Assembly: GCA_012295275.1 (NCBI GenBank)
Contig: CM022675.1
Location: 2,770,036-2,834,035 of the forward strand
Source: Chrysomallon squamiferum
Lineage: Eukaryota; Mollusca; Gastropoda; Neomphalida; Peltospiridae
Direction of reading: 5' to 3'
DNA: 64,000 nt
The notes under the pieces are model-generated. The model was given only the letters and a program-made list of their open reading frames with translations, ran no database searches and was not told the DNA's origin. The translations under genes were made by a program, and so were the position numbers. Shown piece after piece: positions 1 to 14,472 of this stretch. Numbering within the stretch: the first letter of the stretch is position 1; each line of letters opens with the position of its first letter.

Positions 1-19
1 TAAATATACATTGCTGTGC

Positions 20-118
20 ATGCATGTGCACATATGTTTGTATGTGTGTGTATGTGTGTGTATGTGTGTGTGTGTGTGTATGTGTGTGTATGTGCGTGTA
101 TGTGCGTGTGTGTTTCGT
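20..118. repeat. TG/TATG microsatellite
   Basis: Simple TGTGTA-type repeat. No coding signal. It probably lies in an intron or flank of ZP gene A, which begins left of the window. Confidence 0.9.
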
Positions 119-140
119 GACTTACGAGATTAAGATTTAC

Positions 141-805
141 ACGTAACTGCCTCAGTGTACGCGGAATAAACTGCTTTAACTGTCATACGTAACTGTCACA
201 GAATAAACTGTTTTGTCTGTTACACTTAACTGTGACAGTATACGAGGAATAAACTGTTTTAAGTGTTACACGTAACTGTTACAGAGTACGCGAAATAAAC
301 TGCTTTAAGTGTTACACGTAACTGTCACAGAGTACGCGAAATAAACTGTTTTATGTAACGGTTCACGTAACTGTTACAGTGTGTACGCGAAATAAACTGT
401 TTTAACTGTTACACTTAACTGTCACAGAGTTACGCGGAATAAACTGCTTTAACTGTTACTCGTAAATGTCAAAGAATAAACTGCGATCGGAACCACTAAA
501 TTACACGATAGGGAGGAAAAAGTTATTATACCTGTTATTTGTTACTCTTATAGCGTACAAAAAATACACTGTTTTAATTGTTACACGTAACTGTTACAGA
601 GTACGCGGAATAAACTGTTTTAACTGTTACACTTAACTGTCACAGAGTACGCGGAATAAACTGCTTTAACTGTTACTCGTAAATGTCACAGAATAAACTG
701 TTTTATCTTTTACACGTAACAGTTACACGATAGGAGGAATAAAGTATTATACCTGTTATTTGTTACTCTTATAGCGTACAAAGAATACACTGTTTTAACT
801 GTTAC
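141..805. repeat. minisatellite, unit about 45 bases
   Basis: Imperfect tandem copies built around GTAACTGT, CACAGAGTACGCG and AATAAACTG. Some units are shortened or interrupted. It lies just left of a possible eroded exon of ZP gene A. Confidence 0.85.
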
Positions 806-898
806 TAACGGACGATCAGACGAAGATTTGGAATCTGTGAACATCTAACGGACAACAGGACGAAGATTTGGAATGTATGTGAACATCATAGACAACAG
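797..898 (+). pseudogene. possible eroded or duplicated ZP-C exon end of gene A
   Basis: Two imperfect copies of a segment of about 45 bases. The second ends in codons reading I-I-D-N-(R) directly before a GT at 899-900. The same position in the paralogues reads LIKDR (gene B), IIENR (D) and LFENR (E), all phase 2. The expected upstream Glu-Ser-Cys is not visible and an in-frame stop precedes it. Either the exon is disrupted here or the resemblance is accidental. Low confidence. Confidence 0.22.
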
Positions 899-900
899 GT

Positions 901-954
901 ATGTATGTATGTATGTATGTATGTATGTATGTATGTATGTATGCATGTATGTAT

Positions 955-988
<34 letters not shown>

Positions 989-1100
989 TGTATGTATGCA
1001 TGAATCTATGTTTGTATGTATGTGTATGTATGTATGTATGTATGTATGTATAAATGTATGTATGTTTGTATGTATGTACCTGTTTGTGTGTGTGCGAGCG
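901..1100. repeat. TATG tetranucleotide repeat
   Basis: Long GTAT/ATGT array grading into TG-rich sequence. The open frames across it are artefacts of the repeat. Confidence 0.95.
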
Positions 1101-1426
1101 CGCATGCATCTGTGTGTGGGGTGGGTGGGGGTGGGGGTATGTAGGCATATCGGTTATGTATTTGTACATAGATATCGTAAAGGAAATTTCTATACATGAT
1201 CATTACATAGCTATGACAGGCAGATATAAACATGTTCTTATTTATTTGTCAAAGACTAAATAAATGAACAATTTAGATGATTAAAAACGATATTTTATTA
1301 AATTAATATAATATTTTATACTTTGTGTTTTTCATGTATATTCATATACAAAATAAAATGACGCGGTTATGAACAAAACGTCCTGTGTGTGATCACGTAG
1401 AACACTGATTTTGTTGTTTCCTGCAG

Positions 1427-1773
1427 TTGTCCTTCGTCTGAGCTGGGCAAGCTAATGAAACAGAAACCAACCAGAGTAAACAACGTCAGCATCACCTTCA
1501 GACTGAAAACGTTCAAGTTCTGGAAAACCGACGTCGTGTCAGTGTCGTGTAACGTCAAACTGTGTCCTCGTGACAGAGGCGAGTTTTGTGACGCAGTAAG
1601 TGTTTGTGTAAAACGTGATTTATTTGTATTTGTCTGTACATGTATATGTGTCTAGGCATGTGTGTGTTTTATATGTGTGTGTGTATGAAAGTCTATGTTT
1701 ATAAGTATGTATGTATGTATGTATATGTGTGTTTGTGTATGTTTGTATGTATATGTGTGTACCTGTATCCAGA

Positions 1774-1817
<44 letters not shown>

Positions 1818-2791
1818 GGGAATAACTATAAACTAGATATTTGTTTCATTTTCCAAGGAAGTTTAGTCTGATTATTTCCCCTTATTATTATTTTTTCTTC
1901 TTGTATTTTGTTTTTGTTTTTTTTGTTTGTTTGTTTGTTTGTTTGTTTGTTTGTTTGTTTGTTTGTTTATTTACGTTAATCAGAAAATGTATGCAAATCA
2001 TCTAGAGGTAAAAAGAAGCTGAATACACGGAACTGAAAGAAGTCAGTAGGTGAGATATTTAGAGGTAAAAAGAAGCTGAATACACGAAGATGAGTGTTTT
2101 TTGCAGGTTAGCTGTGCTGAAGGAGGAGAAGGTTTTGGAAGAAGAAAAAGAACAACTGACATTTCTGATGAAACTGTCCTGAAAACGTACACCATCAGTA
2201 CAACAGAGTCTTTTTCTACACAGAGTAACGTATTTGTATAACTGATCAATACATACACATACATACATGCACACATATATACACCATCAGTACAACAGTC
2301 CTCTTTTTACTCAGGATAACTTAGATGTGTAACATAGATAACTATATATACACAAACACACACACATAAACATATACCATCAATACAACACACATAAGTA
2401 CACAAAGTAGTGTTGATGGATGAATGGTATCGTCGTTCGAATACGGTGTGCGGGGGTATCGTACGTTCCAGTATCTGTAATGCTATAGTTTATTTACTAA
2501 ATACTGTAGTCTATTTGTGTAAAGCTGTAGTTTGTTTGTGTAGTGATATTGTTTGACTATGTAATTCTATAAATTACGTTTAACATTTCAGACCTATCTG
2601 ATGGTTCTAATCTGACATGCGAGCCGGAAATAAACTTAATGGTTCCCATTCTATGTGGCGTTGCCATGGTGATATTCTTAGTGCTGGTCATATGTGTGAT
2701 TATCTTGCTATTTCTGAGAAACAAAGACAAAGAAATAAAATCGAGACCAGAGTGTGACAGTAATAATCACGTGATCAGTGGACGGGGATGA
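1427..2791 (+). CDS. ZP gene A: membrane-anchored ZP-domain protein, C-terminal part (5' end outside the window)
   Basis: Three exons: 1427-1595, 2107-2224 and 2592-2791 (TGA). The last 161 complete residues are present. Exon 1 enters in phase 2 and carries the end of ZP-C, with the S-C-P..KLM..KP start and a VSCNVKLCP core, as in genes B, D and E. Exon 2 starts VSC and holds GRRKR, a furin-type consensus cleavage site as expected after a ZP domain. Exon 3 holds about 24 hydrophobic residues (IN-LMVPILCGVAMVIFLVL onward), then a basic stop-transfer RNKDKE and a short cytoplasmic tail. Splice sites are CTGCAG/GTAAGT, TTGCAG/GTAACG and TTTCAG; phases 0 then 1 match the paralogues. ZP modules polymerise extracellular filaments after cleavage at such sites. 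Signal peptide, EGF and ZP-N exons should lie to the left. This is the only one of the four genes here with a clear transmembrane exon. Confidence 0.85.
1635..1970. repeat. TG-rich and GTTT repeats in intron of gene A
   Basis: TG/TATG repeat to about 1815 and a (GTTT)n run at about 1922-1970, inside the intron 1596-2106. Nothing else recognised in this intron. Confidence 0.9.
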
Positions 2792-2851
2792 AACAGTTTT
2801 GTCAGAAAATACTCGCTATGAATGTTATTCGACATGAAAAACTAACTGTGG

Positions 2852-3015
2852 TCCTAATTCTAAACCTAACCTTAACCCTAACTCTAACCCTAACTCTAAC
2901 CCTAACCCTAACTCTAACCCTAACTCAAACCTAACGCTAACCCTAACGCTAACCCTAATCCTAACCCTAAATCTAACCCTAATCCTAGTGCTAACCCTAA
3001 ACAACCCTAATCCTA
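2852..3015. repeat. interstitial telomere-like CCCTAA array
   Basis: Degenerate tandem copies of CCCTAA and variants (CTCTAA, CGCTAA, TCCTAA) beginning about 60 bases after the stop of gene A. This is the C-strand of the common animal telomere repeat TTAGGG. Confidence 0.85.
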
Positions 3016-3089
3016 ACCCTAAATCTAACCATAATCCTAGTGCTAACCCTAAACAGCTCTAATCCTGTTTATCCAGACCATCTCTACAT

Positions 3090-3415
3090 CCGTGCCTATC
3101 TAACTGTACACTATGTAACTGTACACTATGTAACTGTACACTATGTAACTGTACACTTTGTAACTGTACACTATGTAACTGTACAGTTTGTAACTGGACA
3201 CTATGTAACTGTACACTTTGTAACTGTACACTATGTAACTACACTTTGTACACTATATAACTGTACACTATGTAACTACACTTTGTACACTATATAACTG
3301 TACACTTTGTAACTGTACACTATGTAACTGTACACTTTGTAACTGTACACTATGTAACTACACTTTGTATCTGTACACTATATAACTGTACACTTTGTAA
3401 CTGTACACTATGTGC
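3090..3415. repeat. short minisatellite, unit about 15 bases
   Basis: Around 20 copies of a unit reading CTGTACACTATGTAA or CTGTACACTTTGTAA. It is open in one frame only because the period is a multiple of three. Likely 3' flank or UTR of gene A. Confidence 0.9.
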
Positions 3416-3418
3416 TAC

Positions 3419-3633
3419 CGGTGATAAATATCATTCCAAATGTAAAACGATTTTCATAATAACTGTCAGCTGAAAATTTACAATAGAGACGACTAAACAA
3501 AACAAAATAAAATAGGAACAGAAAATAAAATTAAACTAGATTTGTTATTGGACTTAAAGGTATCTAAAACAAACGATGTATGAGAACAATATAAAATATT
3601 TGTTGTAACTGTAGAGAGAGACTTTGAGAGAAG

Positions 3634-3671
<38 letters not shown>

Positions 3672-4175
3672 CTGAGAGACTTTGTAACTGAGACTGAGAG
3701 AGAGAGACTAAGAGACTTGTACAGTGTCAAATCGAAGAGAACTGACCAACAAAAACACTTTGTGTTCTCTACTGATATATAACTGTAAACTTTAAAATAA
3801 ATAAATAAATAAAAAGAAAAGAAAAGAAAAAGGAAAAAATCCAGGGAATCTGAATGAAAGGAAACACTGAATGTGATTTATAGAAACATTATTTATTTCA
3901 CAAAACTGACTTGTAGTTCCCTGCTAAAACCGGCCAGTAAATATCATTCCAAATGTGAAACGATTTGTATGTGTGAATGTGTGTGTGTGTTTATGTTTAT
4001 GTGTGTGTGTGGGTGAGTATATGTTGTATGTGTGAGAAATGTGTTTATGTTGTATGTGAGATGTGATGTGTGTAAACAAAAAAAAATAAAATAGGAACAG
4101 AAAATAAAATGAAACATGTATTTAGTTTTGATTGTGTTGGACTTAAATGTTGTATCTGAAAACAAAGTGTCTGCA
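3419..4175. repeat. locally duplicated block
   Basis: The segment 3419-3600 is repeated in diverged form at 3931-4175. Shared landmarks are ATATCATTCCAAATGT, AATAGGAACAGAAAATAAAA and TTGGACTTAAA. A GA microsatellite (about 3608-3720) and A-rich sequence lie between. No gene seen. Confidence 0.7.
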
Positions 4176-4432
4176 TATGTGAGCTATTTTCATGAACATT
4201 GCAGCATACATTAGTACACATGAAAGAGATTTGATGAGCAGATTTTTGTTAAAAAAGTAATGGTTCGATTCTTGTAAACACTGAGCAAAGGATCTTTGCA
4301 AGGACGTTGTTACTGACGTGCGCACCGAATGAACTGAAAATTAAATCGACACAGCGGCAGCTGCATGAAATAAATGTCACGACGACGTTGTAAAGCAGCT
4401 GGGAAGGCCTTCACTTGTCGACGTAGTGAATT
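4160..4432. repeat. dispersed repeat, copy 1
   Basis: About 270 bases nearly identical to 11727-11990 in the same orientation, including TTTGCAAGGA, CACAGCGGCAGCTGCATGA and ACGACGACGTTGTAAAGCA. Both copies are preceded by TG-rich sequence with GGGTGAGTATATGTTGTATG. No coding signal and no clear terminal repeats. Probably an unclassified interspersed element. Confidence 0.75.
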
Positions 4433-6759
<2,327 letters not shown>

Positions 6760-6760
<1 letters not shown>

Positions 6761-6900
6761 GTTTCTTCCTCTCGAGAACTACTGTCTGTCAAAACCGGCT
6801 TCTCGGGACTCGCAACTGTGACGTCAAACTGACACTGCAGACGATCAGAGCATTTTTTTTTTTTTTTTAGCTGTTAAAATTTTCGTTTCTTAAAACAAAG
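6760..6900 (+). other. candidate 5' UTR exon of the RING gene
   Basis: Sequence ending AAAACAAAG followed by GTAAGA at 6901, a good donor. The coding exon starts two bases after an acceptor (TTGACAG, ends 7987), so an upstream non-coding exon is required. The transcription start is not visible. Confidence 0.35.
6819..6826. promoter_or_regulatory. CRE-like palindrome TGACGTCA
   Basis: A perfect TGACGTCA about 80 bases upstream of a strong splice donor (6901) that could close the first, non-coding exon of the RING gene. Known as the CREB/ATF binding consensus; its function here is inferred. Confidence 0.3.
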
Positions 6901-6910
6901 GTAAGAAAAT

Positions 6911-6954
<44 letters not shown>

Positions 6955-7901
6955 GCTTCTGTTGTTGTTGTTGTATTGTTGTATTGTTGTTATTGTTGTT
7001 ACTGTTGTTGTAAGATATTTTAAAATAAAACTTAGTCATGTAGGTGATAAAATGTCAGTACATAATGTTTGTTTTAATGTTATACTCATTAATTAGGGTG
7101 GAGGGTGTGGCTCTGTGGTCAGAGGAAAGTAGTGTCTGGCGAAGGGTTGTCGCATTTATCCTTCTCAAAGTCAGTTTCACGATTACTTTATCATAGGCCG
7201 TGCGTTCTGATTATCAAGAAAAGGTAGTCGTCACATATTCTTCCATTATCTATAAGTCCTTAAGATTTATATATGAATCCGTATAACTGCAGATTAAAAC
7301 ATGTGTAGAGTTCTCAGTCAGTAGCAATATTATTAGCTTATTATGAGATTTTTAGAACGTGGCTTTATAATCGTTACACTGAATACATTACTTCGCTGAA
7401 CGTCACGTTTCTTTTATTGTACATGTTCGAGTTCGATCGGATGTGGGCTGGGCTACGTAGCAGGGTACGAATAGTGAAGTCGAAAATTTCCTTTCAGCAT
7501 TCATTGACACGTCACAAATGTCTGTGTTGTTTGCTTGCTCTTTTGTGTGTTTTTTTTCTTTTCTTCATATAATTTTTACAAATGACCTTCAATTTTATAC
7601 GAGTTAAATCTTCCCGTCGTCCTCCTTCTCAAATAAAAAGCGACGTCACAAGTTTGTTATTCACTTTTACAGTTCTTTTATTTTACAAATAAAATAAATG
7701 AATTAATAAATAGTTGATAAAATATATATTACAGTATTATATTCGCAAGGTTATATATTTATTTTATCATTTCATTTATTTAATTAATTGCATATTCCGC
7801 TGACCCTTAAAAATAACTGGAATTAATGTTGAGTTTGTGTAAATTTTACCTCCTGTCAGTTGTTTTCAACTGCTGTTCTTTATTATCTCTTCACATTTCT
7901 T

Positions 7902-7932
<31 letters not shown>

Positions 7933-7935
7933 TTC

Positions 7936-7971
<36 letters not shown>

Positions 7972-7989
7972 GTCTTGCTATTGACAGAT

Positions 7990-8498
7990 ATGGCAACAGC
8001 TTCAAACTTCGATGAAAACATTTCGTGTTCTCTGTGTTTGGAAATGTTCGACAAGCCACGAGTTCTTTCATGTGGTCACTCGTTCTGTTCTAAATGCCTT
8101 CAGAATTTCATAAGTCATAATTACGACAACAACGACAAACAGATCAGTTGCCCTTTCTGCCGGCAGAAAGTCCACATCCCAGACAGCACGAAACCAGTGG
8201 AAACATGGGCAGCTCAGTTCTCTATAAACAAGTCACTGGTGGACGCCATTAATGATCGACTACAATCAAAGTTTTGTGAGTCAACGTGTTGTGTTCAGAT
8301 TCATTACAATAAAATAATTTTAGAAAGCTACAGTGATTATATTAACTAAGAATATTTTTGTCGTGTATTATCCATCGCAGCAGGCTCATAAGGAAACAGA
8401 GGACATTTTATTTACACCATTTTTTTATTTATTTTATAAAAGAAATTCTACAGCTCTTCATATTGTACCCAGATCTTTATTACAAGAATGAGTACTAG

Positions 8499-8571
<73 letters not shown>

Positions 8572-10228
8572 CATTACTATTATTATTATTAAATTAATCA
8601 ATCAATTATTTATTTATTTATTTTATTTATTTATTTCAGCAAAAAAGGTAGATTACATTTCAGTTCTGAGTTCTGTTTCTGAGAGTCTCAAATCCTACAA
8701 AGAAATTCTTCAGACAGAGATGGATGATGAGATTGAGCAACTTCGCCATGCCGTCGACATCAACGTCGCGGACACTGCAGAAGAGGTCAGAAGGATTGGT
8801 AACACACTAATAACAGATTTCACAGCCGCAGTCCACAAAGAACAAGACAGATTAATAAGAGAAATAGAAAGATCTCAGAACTTTGTAAACTCAGAAATAA
8901 AAAAAATGTTTAATAATCATAAACATCTGATTGATGAAAATGAAAAATTGATAAAATTGGGGGACGATTTGTTGAAAAGAAAATCAGAGTCTGATATTAA
9001 AATTAATGTTTCAAAATTCATCAAACTTGATGTCACAACTTCCGACTTTCTGTCCAAATCTCTTTCTCAGATAGAAAAAGCAGAATTGAAAATAAATCTG
9101 AAAACATCTGGGAAAAAGAAAGAAATGTCAGTCCACATTGGAGAAATTATCACAAACGTCCAAACAGACACACAGATAGACAGACTAACAGACACACTCA
9201 AACACACAAACATCATTGACACAAAAACACAACTCAAACATGCACAGACAGACAGACCGAGAGACACACTCAAACACACAAACATCATTGACACAAAAAC
9301 ACAACCCAAACATACACAGACAGACAGACCGAGAGACACACTCAAACACAGAGACACCATTAACACAAAAACACAACACAAAGACGGACAGACAGACAGA
9401 CTGAGAGCGACACTCAAACACACAGACACCATTGACACAAAATCACAAGAAAATGAACTCGATCCTTGTCTGTTTTCTATCCTGGTGCCAGGTGAGGACA
9501 ACAAACACATTGTTGTTAGTGATTCTAACAATAACTGTGTAAAACGTTTATGTTTGACATGCAAATCAGTGATAAATAAATACGTAACTTCCTCTGCACC
9601 ACGCGGTCTTGCTGAACAACGTGATCAGCAGGGTGATGTTACTGTTGTTGCTGCTGCTGTTATTGCTCTGCCAGACGAAAATCAAATTTTGTTTTTAAAT
9701 TTGAAAAACTTCAAACTGATGAAAACTGTTATGACTGATAAAAAGTATTACTATGTATCTGTGTTACCCGGCAACCGTCTCGCGGTCACTGGGTTGTATA
9801 GTGGTCAGTACTTGGACATACTGACAGACAGTGGTCAGCTCATTAAGTCTATCTCCGCAGATTTGATCGCGGAACCGTCTTGTCTCACAGTTTACGATCA
9901 ATGTCTGATTGTTGTGTCACAACGAGAAAATGTCAACAGTTTAGTTTGTGTGACGTCATCAGGTGACGCCAGATGGGAGTCACGTGATGCAGACAGGCTA
10001 ATAGACTTGAGAGGTGTTGCATGTGACAAGGAGGGGAATATTTTTGTTTGTGATTTTATGAGAGATTGTGTTGTTCAGTTGTCACGCGATGGTAACATTA
10101 CACGTGACATCCTCACTTACCAGGAGGGACTGTCAGGACCTGAGTCTGTCTGTTGTCATGACAACAAAATATACGTAGGAGAGCTCTTTACTGGACAAAT
10201 ACAAATATTTTCTTGGTGCAAAGACTAA
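7990..10228 (+). CDS. RING finger / coiled-coil / beta-propeller (TRIM-like) protein
   Basis: Exon 1 7990-8275, exon 2 8640-10228, joined in phase 1 (GTGAGT donor, TTTCAG acceptor) to give 624 residues. The start ATG is chosen because an acceptor ends just before it and the RING begins soon after. Residues about 12-60 form a C3HC4 RING (CSLC, CGHSFCSKC, CPFC), expected to bind an E2 and act as a ubiquitin ligase. No B-box cysteine/histidine pattern follows. Residues about 100-250 are Lys/Glu-rich and coiled-coil-like. About 275-365 is a 24-residue tandem repeat. The last 250 residues show NHL/YVTN-like propeller blades (HIVVSDSNNN, LAVTGLYSG, GNIFVCDFM, NKIYVGEL). Similar RING-CC-propeller genes are expanded in lophotrochozoans and often linked to immunity; that role is inference. 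The intron holds a TTA microsatellite at 8501-8592. Confidence 0.85.
9178..9450 (+). repeat. in-frame 72-base coding minisatellite in the RING gene
   Basis: Nearly four copies of a 24-residue unit of the form TDR-(L/P)-R-DTLKH...I-(D/N)-TKTQ..., rich in Thr, Asp, Lys and His. It sits between coiled coil and propeller. The period is a multiple of three, so copy-number change keeps the frame. Copies 1 and 2 are nearly identical, suggesting recent duplication. Confidence 0.85.
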
Positions 10229-10315
10229 ACTTCAGACTTTCTGCTAACTCAGTTTACCGTAAACAGTTTTGAAGTTGAAAGTCGATAGACATTTTTTTCT
10301 GTACACGAACTGACA

Positions 10316-10321
10316 AATAAA
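10316..10321 (+). terminator. polyadenylation signal AATAAA of the RING gene
   Basis: AATAAA 88 bases after the stop codon of the RING-propeller gene, followed by T-rich sequence. Confidence 0.5.
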
Positions 10322-11260
10322 CAGAAAGTCAGTTATGTATTTATCATTTATTTATTAGCTTAGTTAATTTGTTGTTGTTTTTTGTTTTGTTTGTTTGTTT
10401 GTTTGTTTATTTTTAATTAATGTCTCGTTTAAAAATACTAAATTATAAAAATAAATTTCAAACTATATTTTCACCCAGTTGTGTCGTTTAACTGACTCTC
10501 TCCTTTCTTACAACGAAACTATTCTAATATTTTGTAAAGTAGTTTATTTGAAAGAATGTTTAAAATATACTTGTACATACTCCATTATAATCAATTAAAA
10601 TGCAATAAAATATTTATATGGTAATAAATGCAATTCTTGTCATATTTCTTTGAAACTTTGACACTATTTTACATTGTTTCTTGATTTGTCTGTTATTATA
10701 GATAACTATATATTCACCTACCTGTATGTGTATCTGTTTGTCTGTATAATATAATGAATATGGATAATATCAATAATATGGTACAAATAGTTCACTCTTG
10801 AGAGAGCATTATAATGAATTTATTATTAACAGCTAATACTGATTGTTGTTGAGGTCCATATCGTACTCAACTATTCTTCTTTTTATTCTGCCTGACATGT
10901 TTTATATAATTCTCTCTTCAGGTATAAAGTTAATTTTAAAAGAGTTTTAAATGAAAAGAACAAGCAATCAAAGAAAAGTAATGAAGAAAGCAAAAATCAC
11001 ACATACACACACAAAATAAGAGAAACAACTGCACAAAAGGAAATCGCTAAACTAAGAAAAGGAAAAACAGATTATCGATGTTTTTAAAACCTGACTAGGT
11101 ATTAATCTGGGTGTTAGGGATCATGTTTCTTCTTTTCTTTATTATGCACGTTCAGGTTAGTTTGAGAACGGAATCAATTCACAATATTCACAGAGGACAG
11201 GAACATGGAGGGACAAGAAAGAAAACTACATTTATTACTACTACTACGACGACGACGACG

Positions 11261-11303
<43 letters not shown>

Positions 11304-11489
11304 GTTCTGGACCAGTTTATTTATTATACAATAAGTACAATAATAATCAGAATATAACATTAACTGCAATAATTTGATCTAGAAACACAAGAACATACAT
11401 ACTGACATAGATAGACTCATATACAAAAATATTTGTATAGACACATATCTACATGCATACTAGTGCAATCCGATTATTCTTATTGTGCG

Positions 11490-11607
11490 GTCTACACATA
11501 AGAAAACTGTGTGAATGTGTTGGTGCGTTCATATTGTATGTGTGATTGTATGGTGTGTATATACTGTATGTGTGAGTGTATGGGTGTGTTTATGTTGCAT
11601 GTGTGAT

Positions 11608-11655
<48 letters not shown>

Positions 11656-11990
11656 ATGTGATTGTGTTGAAGTGTCTATGTTGTATGTGTGAGTGTGTGG
11701 GTGAGTATATGTTGTATGTGTGAGTAAGTGTCTGCATGTGTGAGCTGTTTTCATGAATACTGCAGCATATTTTAGTACACATGAAAGAGATTTGATAAGC
11801 AGATTTTTGTTTAAAAAGTAATGGTTCGACTCTTGTAAACACTGAGCAAAGGATCTTTGCAAGGATGTTGTTACTGACGTGCGCGCCGAATGAACTGGAA
11901 ATTAAATCGACACAGCGGCAGCTGCATGAGGTAAATGTCACGACGACGTTGTAAAGCAACTGTGAAGACCTTCACTTGTCAACGTAGTGA
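11490..11990. repeat. dispersed repeat, copy 2
   Basis: Copy of the element at 4160-4432: the body is 11727-11990, preceded by a TG/TATG lead containing an AT microsatellite at 11610-11651. Same orientation and only a few percent different by eye. Confidence 0.75.
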
Positions 11991-12659
11991 GATGTCTGTG
12001 AGACAGAGAACACGATGTTTTCAATATGTTTGTTTAACAACTGTTTAGAACTGGAGCAACGAAAACAACTGAATCATGCTTGGGTTTTATGAAAATGTAA
12101 CACAGAAACACGATGATAAATGTTATTTATTAGTAGTAAAAATAAAAAGTAAAACAGAAAAACAATGATAATGTTATTTGTTGTTATAACATTACAGCAT
12201 AGAAAACCCTGATCATTTTTTTTTGGTGTTATAAAACTATAACACAGAGAAAAATGATAATCTTGTTTGTTATTTGAAGGTAAAAGAGAAAAAGCATCAT
12301 AATAATATTTGTTATAAAACCATGATAATTAATGTTTGTGTTATGAAAGTGTTATGTAGAAATTTATCAAGATTTTATCGTGTTTAATCACATGAACACG
12401 TACCATGAATTTCACAATGATACTGGCTGGAACGAGAAATAAGGGAAACGTAACTCGCAATGAATTCACTTCTACAGGAAACGTATACTGTCTTCATGTC
12501 TGTATGTCTCAGTACGTTTCTATAACAGAGCGTTTATAGCTCGTTTCAAATCATTTCGATGTTTAAGAAAAATAAACAAAGGTGAAACGAGTGATACTCA
12601 ACTTTTATTTCTTTAACTTCAGCAACTGCTCCTTTTTCGATTAAAGTGATTGCCGTCAC

Positions 12660-12729
<70 letters not shown>

Positions 12730-13306
12730 TTGGTTGCTTTTGTTAATTTTGTATCGGTGAGGACATTATGAAGTTTTGTATCTAATGTCGACATTACGTA
12801 ATTATGAAACTAATGCGGACATTACGTAGTCTGTATCCGATGCGGACTTTAATTCTGAATCTGATGTGAATATTGTACACTTTTGAAACTGTTGCACTTA
12901 TTGGTTGAGGACTGATTTGTCCGGTATTTTACACACATAAAATCACAAGCATCAGGTTCTAATAATTTCAGCTGCTTTGTACACTTACAGCTCTTTTTCG
13001 CCCTTTAAACAAAAATTGTTTCTGTGTTTCTTTCTCTAGTCTTCTTCTATTTGTTTTTACCTACCTGTTTTACTACTTCCGTCAGTCTCTCTTTATCTTT
13101 CTGTCTCTTTCTCTGTCCCTCTCCATTGCTGTATCTATAAGACTGTGTATATATCTGATAGTATGTTTCCATAACACCGTGTATGCATCTATAGGAGTGT
13201 CAAAATCTCTACTAGTATATATAACCATGTTTCTATATCTCTGTTAGTATCTATACTAGTGTGTTTATATCTTTAATAGTATGTACCGGTAATTATCTGT
13301 TTATAT

Positions 13307-13598
<292 letters not shown>

Positions 13599-14472
13599 CC
13601 GCTATCTCTCCCTCCCTCCCTCCCTCCCTCTTGTAGTTAGTTACTTTTCTGTTTCTAATTGACTCGGACGTTTAGTTCATGTCATGTATACCATGTTTGA
13701 ACGACATGGAGTTTGAATCAATATAACACAGAGGCATACAAGTTCTGTATTTCGTATAACCTTCTGCTACAAAGCTACGAGTATTTTTATAATTATGATT
13801 ACGTTTTGGGAACGTTCAAGCTGCTTGCTGCTAACTTTTCTCTGTTTTGCTGTATCAGACTATACCAGTGGTCAGTATGTGAATATTTTTTGCTTTTATA
13901 CATGATGTGATAATATAGATTATTATCTACTTCATACGTATTTAATCAAAATAATGTGTACTTTACTCTGCTAAAGATTATGCATTGAAAATGTTGAATT
14001 ATATACAGAACTACACCAGACACTTAACAATTATACAGAAATATTTTATAATGTTTATGAATATATCTGAAAATTTATATTGTTATTATTAATGTGTTAT
14101 ATACACATCCACACACGCATACAGACACATGCACATATATAAACGCACATATATATATTTAACGATAGATATAATAATAATGTTTTAATGAGTTAATAAA
14201 AGGAAATGTGATATTTTCAAATATTCTTTATAAAGTAATTTAAAATATTTTACAGTCTTTATACAAATATGAATAAAAACAATTAACTAAAACAAAAAAA
14301 AGAATTTAAAAAAATTTAAAAAATGTATTAAAGTGTTTACCCACTTAGCTACCTTATGCATAAGAAAAGTAAATATTTAATGTCATAAAGAAAATTCTCT
14401 TTAACGCTCACACACTGTGTCTGTCCTGAATGTAAATCAGTTCAAAATTAAAAAATAAATTAGCTGAAGTTT

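Noticed and set aside
845-1233. Several overlapping open frames rich in Tyr/Ile/His or Cys/Val
   Set aside because: They are translations of a TATG/TG microsatellite; codon content follows the repeat, and frames are open on both strands.
9067-9564. 165-codon minus-strand frame opposite the RING gene
   Set aside because: Shadow of the in-frame coding repeat on the plus strand; no start context, splice or domain support.
11111-11200. Hydrophobic MFLLFFIMHVQ stretch as signal peptide exon of gene B
   Set aside because: Donor at the CAG|GTTAGT is phase 0 whereas the EGF1 exon needs phase 1; hydrophobic core too short.
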